64,000 nucleotides of DNA from Hippea jasoniae (GTDB lineage: Bacteria; Campylobacterota_A; Desulfurellia; Desulfurellales; Hippeaceae), in contig NZ_JQLX01000011.1 in assembly GCF_000744435.1 (NCBI RefSeq), forward strand, positions 214,860 through 278,859. The letters run 5' to 3'. The notes under the pieces are model-generated. The model worked only from the letters and a program-made list of their open reading frames with translations. It was not told the origin of the DNA and did not search any database. The translations under genes were made by a program, and so were the position numbers. This document shows, one piece after another, positions 58,995-64,000 of the stretch. Each line of letters starts with the position of its first letter. The stretch's first letter is position 1.

Positions 58995-59444
58995 TTACTT
59001 TATTTTCTGTTTTGCAGCCTTTCGTGCCAGCATATCTGCCATTTCGTTTCCCTTGTTGCCCCTGTGGGACTTGACAATGTGCCAAGTTATTTCAAACTTA
59101 TCTAAATAGGTGGCAATTTCTTTAATAAGTGAGAAATTTTGCCTTATAAGTTTTCCTTTATAGGTTATCTTTTTTTTAAGCGATAATTCTTTTAAAATCG
59201 TTACAACATAATCGCAATCCACATAGAAATCGATATTTTTATGCTCATCAAGGTAGAAATCAATATATTCAAACGCCTTTAAAACGGCAAAAAACTCTAC
59301 ATAGGCAGGATTTATACAGTCTATGTAGCCAGAAAAGCTCACACTTTTCTTATCAAAAACTATATAAACACCCCAGCCACCAACACTTTGACCATCGGCT
59401 TTATCCTTATCAATGCAGCTACCGTCAGTATAAACCTCTAACAT
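58995..59444 (-). CDS. rnhA: Ribonuclease HI family protein
   Basis: A 149-residue RNase H-fold enzyme. The metal site is formed by the Asp in EVYTDGSC (about residue 6), the Glu in YVEFFAVLKAF (about 50), the Asp in FYVDCDYVV (about 75) and the Asp in NEMADMLAR (about 137). The handle-region VKSHRGNKGN supplies the flap His. It cuts RNA in RNA-DNA hybrids. It begins 11 bases after feoB, so it is probably cotranscribed with the feo unit. Confidence 0.9.
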   Translation of the reverse strand: MLEVYTDGSCIDKDKADGQSVGGWGVYIVFDKKSVSFSGYIDCINPAYVEFFAVLKAFEYIDFYLDEHKNIDFYVDCDYVVTILKELSLKKKITYKGKLIRQNFSLIKEIATYLDKFEITWHIVKSHRGNKGNEMADMLARKAAKQKIK

Positions 59445-59455
59445 TACTTATATTT

Positions 59456-61345
59456 TTAGATAAATCTTACTAAAAATGCAAGAAAAGAGGCTATAAAGAA
59501 GCTTAATGCCGTTATTATAAGAGCCGATTTTGTACCCACTTCTTTTTTAATAGCAGCAATTGTTGCAAGACAGGGCACATAAAACATTACAAACACGGTA
59601 AATGTAAGCATTTGATGGGGGGTTAACACCTTTGGAATTGCAGCAAGGGTGGATAAACCCAGAGCCTGATACAACATCAATAACGTTAACTCTTTCTTTA
59701 AAATTCCAAATATCAACACAACTCCCACAGCAGCCGGCAAGCCCAAAACACCCTCAAGAAACGGTTTGAAAAACTGATTTATATAGCCGTCTAAATGATA
59801 GTAATTAATCAATGTCAAAACAACGCTACCACCAATAAGCATGGGTACAGCTAAGAAAACAAAATCCTTTACCTTATGCCATGTTTTCAAAAGCAGTGTT
59901 TTTGTGGTTGGCAGCCTATATGGCGGAATATCTATAATCATTTCAGGATTGATGCCAGGCAAGAGCCGTTTTAGAATAACGCCGCTTACAAATATCACCG
60001 CGATATTAAAACCATACAACAAAATCGCATACCCATAACCAAGAAAATAACCTACAAGACCCATAATCACGGTGGTTCTTGCAGAACATGGCACCATCGA
60101 GGCTAAAAAGGCCGAAATAAACTTCTCTTTTTTTCCCTTTAAAATCCTTACAGCCATAACAGCAGGCACACTACAACCATATCCAGAAACAAACGGTATA
60201 ACGCTTGTGCCGTGAATCCCCATCTTATGCATCAACGAATCCATCAAAAACCCGATGCGTGGCAGATAACCCACATCCTCAAGCAGGGAAATCAAAAACA
60301 GAAACGGCAATAGATAGGGAAAAGCTATACCAAAGGCAGCACCCACGCCATCCACAACGCCCTTTGTTATTGCAAGAAGGAGTTTATGTTGCAACAGCGA
60401 CTGCTCTATAAAGCCGTCGATTTTATCGAAAATCGAGATAATAAAGTTCTCAACAGGTACCCCTCCGTTGAAAACCACATAAAAAATTACAAAGAAAATT
60501 AAAAACATAAAAAAATAGCCAAACACTGGATGGAGCAGGTATTGATCCAGAACGCCTTCTGTGTTTTTTTTCTTTGGTTTTTTAACTCTTGCTACAGCTT
60601 CAAATATATCCATGCATAGGGCATGTCTTTCCTGAACTATCACAAGCCCTTCTTTTAAAGCAAATTTTGCCTCTTTTAAAGCCTGTCTGCACGGCTGAGT
60701 TGCTTCTACTATTTCTTCACACGGCTTAAAACCCTCTATAGCCTTTATAGCCAACAGTTTTGTAGGCCACTGGGTTTTTACATTATTATCAGAAATACAT
60801 TCAGACACCTTTGTTATATACTTTTCAACACCCCTTGAATAAACACAACGCTTCAGGGGCGGTTTGGCATTCATTGTTTCCTTCAAAAGACTTGCAACAC
60901 CTTTGCCCTTTTTTGCAACAATCGGCACCACTTTTACACCCAATATATTCTCAAGCTTTTTGATATCGATATAGATACCCTTTCTTGCTGCCTCATCCAT
61001 CATATTTAACGCCACAACCATAGGCTTTGATAGCGACATAAGCTCTATCGTCAACTCTATGCTTCTAATAAGTGAGGATGCATCGATGATGTTGACTATT
61101 ACATCTATATCCATAGAAAACAGGGCTTTGACTGTTTCTTTTTCTGCATCGTCATACCAGCTTAAAGAATATGTGCCTGGAAGGTCTACAACCTCCACAA
61201 GCTCATCGTTAATGTAGGTTTGACCTTTGGTATATTCAACGGTAGCACCAGGAAAATTGGCAGAAAGGCTTTTGTATCCTGCTATCTGATTAAAAAGGGT
61301 GCTTTTGCCGCAATTGGGTTGTCCAATTAAGGCTATTGTTTTCAA
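59456..61345 (-). CDS. feoB: Ferrous iron transporter FeoB
   Basis: A 629-residue membrane protein. The N-terminal G domain has G1 GQPNCGKST (about residue 8), G3 DLPGTYSL and G4 NMMD. A helical spacer (about 165-260) leads to the Gate/Nramp-like core with about nine helices, including PFVSGYGCSVPAVMAVRIL and MVPCSARTTVIMGL, the Cys-containing iron-path motifs. It imports Fe(II). It overlaps feoA by 4 bases. No C-terminal FeoC-like region is seen. Confidence 0.96.
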   Translation of the reverse strand: MKTIALIGQPNCGKSTLFNQIAGYKSLSANFPGATVEYTKGQTYINDELVEVVDLPGTYSLSWYDDAEKETVKALFSMDIDVIVNIIDASSLIRSIELTIELMSLSKPMVVALNMMDEAARKGIYIDIKKLENILGVKVVPIVAKKGKGVASLLKETMNAKPPLKRCVYSRGVEKYITKVSECISDNNVKTQWPTKLLAIKAIEGFKPCEEIVEATQPCRQALKEAKFALKEGLVIVQERHALCMDIFEAVARVKKPKKKNTEGVLDQYLLHPVFGYFFMFLIFFVIFYVVFNGGVPVENFIISIFDKIDGFIEQSLLQHKLLLAITKGVVDGVGAAFGIAFPYLLPFLFLISLLEDVGYLPRIGFLMDSLMHKMGIHGTSVIPFVSGYGCSVPAVMAVRILKGKKEKFISAFLASMVPCSARTTVIMGLVGYFLGYGYAILLYGFNIAVIFVSGVILKRLLPGINPEMIIDIPPYRLPTTKTLLLKTWHKVKDFVFLAVPMLIGGSVVLTLINYYHLDGYINQFFKPFLEGVLGLPAAVGVVLIFGILKKELTLLMLYQALGLSTLAAIPKVLTPHQMLTFTVFVMFYVPCLATIAAIKKEVGTKSALIITALSFFIASFLAFLVRFI

Positions 61346-61569
61346 GCTAACTCCTCGATGATGATTTTTACAGAGATTCCTCTGCCCACAACAACATCGT
61401 TGCCATTGATTTCAACCATCAAAGGCCCCCTTAATGGAGCCTTTCTTTTTAATGTTATAATACTGCCAGGAATTAAACCCAACTTCAGCAGTCTATCCTT
61501 TGCCATACATCCGCCTTCAATCGACTTGATCATATAGCTTTTTCCAACTTCACCATCCGAAAGTCTCAT
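61342..61569 (-). CDS. feoA: Ferrous iron transport accessory protein FeoA
   Basis: A 75-residue SH3-like protein: MRLSDGEVGKSYMIKSIEGG, KDRLLKLGLIPGSIITLKRKAPLRGPLMVEING and DVVVGRGISVKIIIEEL match FeoA. It binds FeoB at the cytosolic face and is needed for transport. It overlaps the feoB start by 4 bases. It is preceded by a small membrane protein gene. Confidence 0.93.
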   Translation of the reverse strand: MRLSDGEVGKSYMIKSIEGGCMAKDRLLKLGLIPGSIITLKRKAPLRGPLMVEINGNDVVVGRGISVKIIIEELA

Positions 61570-61596
61570 AGCTTGAATTATACACCTCTTTCTTTA

Positions 61597-61788
61597 TTAG
61601 TCAAGACTAATTTTATTTTTTTCCTCTAAAATACCTCTAATCCTTTTCAATTCCTTTTTAATAGAATAAATCATAAACGGCACATATAACCACATAACAA
61701 ACCCAACAACAAACAAAACAATAATTGCTATTGTAAAAAATTCAGATATAGCCGAAGAAAAAGCCTTATGGATAAGCTCAAGCATCAT
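61597..61788 (-). CDS. Small single-helix membrane protein
   Basis: A 63-residue protein, unrecognised. A strong hydrophobic helix (about residues 17-38, FTIAIIVLFVVGFVMWLYVPFM) is followed by a basic amphipathic stretch YSIKKELKRIRGILEEKNK, so the C-terminus probably faces the cytosol. It has no Cys. The ATG overlaps the stop of the NifX-domain/methyltransferase gene (ATGA) and precedes feoA by 27 bases. Its position and size would fit a membrane accessory factor for the feo unit, but that is inference. Confidence 0.65.
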   Translation of the reverse strand: MMLELIHKAFSSAISEFFTIAIIVLFVVGFVMWLYVPFMIYSIKKELKRIRGILEEKNKISLD

Positions 61789-62735
61789 TTACTCCCCAAA
61801 ACAGCTACAAATCCGCCCTCGCCATAACCTTCCCTAAAACCCTGCACTGAGTTTATATCTTTTATACTTTTACCAAAGAGGGTTTGATAAGTATTTTCAA
61901 TCCTGAAACCAGCATCTTCCAATAGCCGATGAATTTCCTCTGTTGAGAAAAAGTTTACATATCTATAAAACTGACCTTTTTCCTTTTTATTTAGATACTC
62001 TTTGCCAATCTGTGTTTCTCTGTCGACTATTGCAACAACGATTTTTCCATCCTCTTTTAGCACTCTATAAGCCTCTTTTAATGTTTTTTTGGGGTCTTTT
62101 ACAAAGCAGATCGTAACGGCAATCAACACAAAATCATAGCTGTTATTCTCAAGCGGTAAATTTTCTGCAAAAGCAGGATAGATTTTAATGCCTCTTTCTG
62201 TGGCTATCTTTGCCATTTCGCTGGAGGGTTCAACACCTTCTTTAATACCCAATGGAGCAGCAAATCTACCACTTCCTACACCAACTTCAAGCGCCCTTTC
62301 AAAAGGCGGCAATATTGCTTTTAACATATTAAGCTCACTTTCATAAACTGCTGCATACTTATCAAACCACGCTTCATATTTTTCAAAGCAGCGTTCAAAT
62401 ACATCTATATTCCTTTTTACATCAAGGTAGTAAGCGATAGCATCATCCACGCTATTTTTGTCGGTTATAAGTGTTTCTATCTTAAATTCATTAGTTAGCC
62501 TTTGCCTTGATTTTTGGCCCATCGCCTTGGCTATAAACAAAAACACATCATCAAGCAACTCAACTATCAAAGAGGGATCGTCGTGGTGTTTTTTCTGTTT
62601 TGCAAAAGGATTTTCAACCTCTCTAATAAAATTACCATCCCTGTCAAACACAAGATAATATGGAGACATACCAAAATGCTTACTCCATAGGGTTTTTTTA
62701 TCAACATCTACACCAAGGGCTACATTCTTTCTCAT
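61785..62735 (-). CDS. NifX-type (dinitrogenase FeMo-cofactor) domain fused to SAM methyltransferase
   Basis: A 316-residue fusion. Residues 1-105 match the dinitrogenase iron-molybdenum cofactor biosynthesis fold: ALGVDVDKKTLWSKHFGMSPYYLVFDRDGNFIREVENPFAKQKKHHDDPSLIVELLDDVFLFIAKAMGQKSRQRL, including a SKHFG start and a His-rich loop. After a linker, residues about 145-316 form a class I methyltransferase with LEVGVGSGRFAAPLG (motif I), FVLIAVTICFVKDPKKTLKEAYRVLKEDG and a downstream strand set. Substrate unknown. No nitrogenase genes are in the window. It is first in the feo unit and has a good promoter. Confidence 0.82.
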   Translation of the reverse strand: MRKNVALGVDVDKKTLWSKHFGMSPYYLVFDRDGNFIREVENPFAKQKKHHDDPSLIVELLDDVFLFIAKAMGQKSRQRLTNEFKIETLITDKNSVDDAIAYYLDVKRNIDVFERCFEKYEAWFDKYAAVYESELNMLKAILPPFERALEVGVGSGRFAAPLGIKEGVEPSSEMAKIATERGIKIYPAFAENLPLENNSYDFVLIAVTICFVKDPKKTLKEAYRVLKEDGKIVVAIVDRETQIGKEYLNKKEKGQFYRYVNFFSTEEIHRLLEDAGFRIENTYQTLFGKSIKDINSVQGFREGYGEGGFVAVLGSK

Positions 62736-62758
62736 GCTCTCCTCCTGTTTTTTAGTTT

Positions 62759-62787
62759 ATTGTATTAAATTCTCCATCCTATTGCAA
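62759..62787 (-). promoter_or_regulatory. Promoter of the NifX-methyltransferase/feo unit
   Basis: Minus strand TTGCAA (62787-62782), 17-base spacer, TACAAT (62764-62759), with AGGAGGAG before the ATG. No clear Fur box was found in the flanks. Confidence 0.6.
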
Positions 62788-62881
62788 AAAGGTTTAAACA
62801 ATAAAGCAACCCTCAAAAATGTTTCCATAGTTATATATTTTCTTAACTGAAATATTTTATTAATAATTGATTAACAAAATA

Positions 62882-62910
62882 TTGAAATAATTTTGGATTT
62901 ATATTATTAT
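62882..62910 (+). promoter_or_regulatory. Promoter of the broken chemoreceptor gene
   Basis: TTGAAA (62882-62887), 17-base spacer, TATTAT (62905-62910), with GAGGAGGTG before the ATG at 62940. Confidence 0.5.
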
Positions 62911-62939
62911 ATGAAACAAATATATGAGGAGGTGCTGAT

Positions 62940-63707
62940 ATGAGTAACATATCAGTTAAAACTCTCACAGCTTCTATATTATTGTTAATGTTTATAGGTT
63001 TTGCAATAACTGCAGGGTACACCTTTAAAATTGTTCAGTTAAGTAAACACAACCTGCAGTTAATCGAATCGGAAAGCATTAAACAATTAAATCTTTACCA
63101 CGAAATAGAAAACAAATACAACACTGCAGAAAAGATATTTTTACTCTCTCTTTTGAACAACGACAGCAGCGGTATTCCTAAAATAAAAAGATTATTAAAA
63201 GAAATAATAGTGTTAATAAATAATAACTTAGAGAGAAGTAAATTATCAAAAGATGATGCTCAGTATTTATCATTAATTCAGAAACATATTCAAAATCAAT
63301 TGAATAAGGTCTTTGGCAATGCAACCGATATTTATAGCCTACATACCGATGAGCAAACCTTTGCAAGCATTAACGAAGTAGATAAAATCATAAATATATT
63401 AACAATAAATAAAGTCAAGGAAACCAGTTTCAATGTGGAAGTTTTACACAACAAAATCAACAAAGCTAAAGTTATACTTGTTATTCTTTATCTTATGCTG
63501 TTCGCATTCTCTATTGCAAGCTTCTATATAACCAAAGAATACCTACTTGATCCACTGCAAGAGGTAGCCGATGCAATTAATGAATTCAAAAAAGGAAAGT
63601 TGCAATTCAGGTTTAAAGTTATAAGGAATAACGAGATAGGAAAACTCAAAAGAGACATAAATGAAATGGATCCTGTCAATTTTCTTTCGCAATTTTCTTC
63701 TCGGTAA
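62940..63707 (+). pseudogene. Methyl-accepting chemotaxis protein, truncated by an IS element
   Basis: The 5' part of a chemoreceptor: a first helix (about residues 8-30), a four-helix-bundle periplasmic domain of about 145 residues, a second helix (about 180-200) and the HAMP start ITKEYLLDPLQEVADAINEFKKGKLQFRF and NEIGKLKRDINEM. Native sequence appears to stop at about 63669. The last dozen codons (DPVNFLSQFSSR) come from the inverted end of an IS256-type element, and the signalling domain is missing. It therefore cannot signal. The remainder of the gene, if present, would lie past the element. Confidence 0.85.
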
Positions 63708-64000
63708 GCATTTATAAACATTCCCTATGCTACCTTAAACCGGTCTTGGAATTTATCCATAACTTCCTGTAATTTCTGTGGATGTATGTAACTTCTCTCG
63801 GCCAACCAATCTTCTGTGTATTCCATCAAATATGACACAATAAGCCTCAAATACGATTCCTTAGATGGAAATATAGACACTACCCTTGAACGTCTGCGTA
63901 TTTCTTCATTTATGCGTTCCAATGCATTGGTTGAACTTATTTTTCGCTTATCTATTTGCGGAAAATAGTAAAATTGTAGAGAATCTTGAAGACCTTCCTG
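63670..64000 (-). mobile_element. IS256-family insertion sequence, 3' end (runs off window)
   Basis: The element begins near 63669-63670, where GGATCCTGTCAATTTTCTT starts right at the break in the chemoreceptor frame. The transposase stop lies about 55 bases inside. Only the transposase 3' end is present. The other inverted repeat and the target duplication are outside the window. Confidence 0.8.
63725..64000 (-). CDS. IS256-family transposase, C-terminal part
   Basis: About 91 codons of the C-terminal end. Reading leftward from the window edge gives EGLQDSLQFYYFPQ then IDKRKISSTNALERINEEIR, then RRRSRVVSIFPSKESYLRLI, the end typical of IS256/Mutator-type transposases (the TN-LERxNxEIRRR block). 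The frame is open to the window edge, so the gene may be intact beyond it. The catalytic DDE residues lie mostly outside. A short TTG-initiated frame within it is not a separate gene. Confidence 0.88.
   Translation of the reverse strand, partial: QEGLQDSLQFYYFPQIDKRKISSTNALERINEEIRRRSRVVSIFPSKESYLRLIVSYLMEYTEDWLAERSYIHPQKLQEVMDKFQDRFKVA

Noticed and set aside
62820..62890. A Fur box near the feo and chemoreceptor promoters
   Set aside because: The AT-rich stretch has only loose resemblance to the 19-bp consensus and could arise by chance.

Overview
The window is a dense, AT-rich bacterial chromosome segment with short intergenic gaps, ATGA/GTGA overlaps between genes, and clear sigma70-type promoters. 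The gene content fits an anaerobic, probably thermophilic, peptide- or amino-acid-using bacterium. It includes a branched-chain amino acid importer, split proline dehydrogenase and P5C dehydrogenase, alanine dehydrogenase, succinyl-CoA synthetase, FeoAB, a Dps-like 'thioferritin', DUF505, GTP cyclohydrolase IB and the DUF39/UPF0280/NIL-ferredoxin homocysteine genes. By inference the best fit is a sulfur reducer of the Hippea/Desulfurella type. No rRNA or other marker in the window settles this.

Layout. 1-6.7 kb (minus): 5' end of argF, DUF364 and thioredoxin-like genes, a leaderless cupin regulator, then the livKHMGF importer. 6.9-15.3 kb: a GT4 glycosyltransferase, a secreted zinc phospholipase C-like protein, rho-dus, DUF505, and a Cache/HD-GYP/degenerate-GGDEF sensor. 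15.5-22.6 kb (plus): tRNA-Gln and tRNA-Glu, gap-pgk-tpiA-secG plus a peptide-binding protein, a metallo-beta-lactamase fold hydrolase and an SUMF1-type protein. 22.6-29.9 kb (minus): rpsO-pnp-M16 peptidase-class V aminotransferase-hisZ-purA-aroQ. 30.0-35.9 kb: thioferritin, then a tight five-gene minus-strand operon encoding a PqqD-type domain, an ATP-grasp ligase, a PLP decarboxylase-like enzyme, a urea-transporter/M23-peptidase fusion and a TPR lipoprotein. 36.0-41.7 kb (plus): pyrG-holA-unknown and the proline catabolism pair. 41.7-47.3 kb (minus): an alpha-oxoamine synthase with a GNAT-like partner, TatD, and NAD salvage genes with a YggS homologue. 47.4-55.1 kb (plus): homocysteine genes, two membrane transport-type proteins, a V4R-like protein, ald and miaA. 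55.0-62.7 kb: htpX (minus), folE2 and sucCD (plus), then a minus-strand operon of a NifX-domain/methyltransferase fusion, small membrane protein, feoA, feoB and rnhA. 62.9-64.0 kb: a chemoreceptor gene cut by an IS256-family element that runs off the window.

How the genes fit together. Peptide and amino acid uptake (Liv proteins, family 5 binding protein) feeds proline and alanine oxidation and the TCA enzyme SucCD. Gap-pgk-tpiA supplies central triose metabolism. The best candidate for an undescribed system is the PqqD/ATP-grasp/PLP/urea transporter-M23/TPR operon at 30.5-35.9 kb. It looks like a maturation or peptide-conjugation pathway tied to an envelope protein, and it is preceded by perfect tandem 11-bp repeats resembling a response-regulator site. 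Second-tier candidates are the NifX-methyltransferase fusion in the feo operon, the sphingolipid-like AOS/GNAT pair, and a recurring pattern of apparently leaderless mRNAs.
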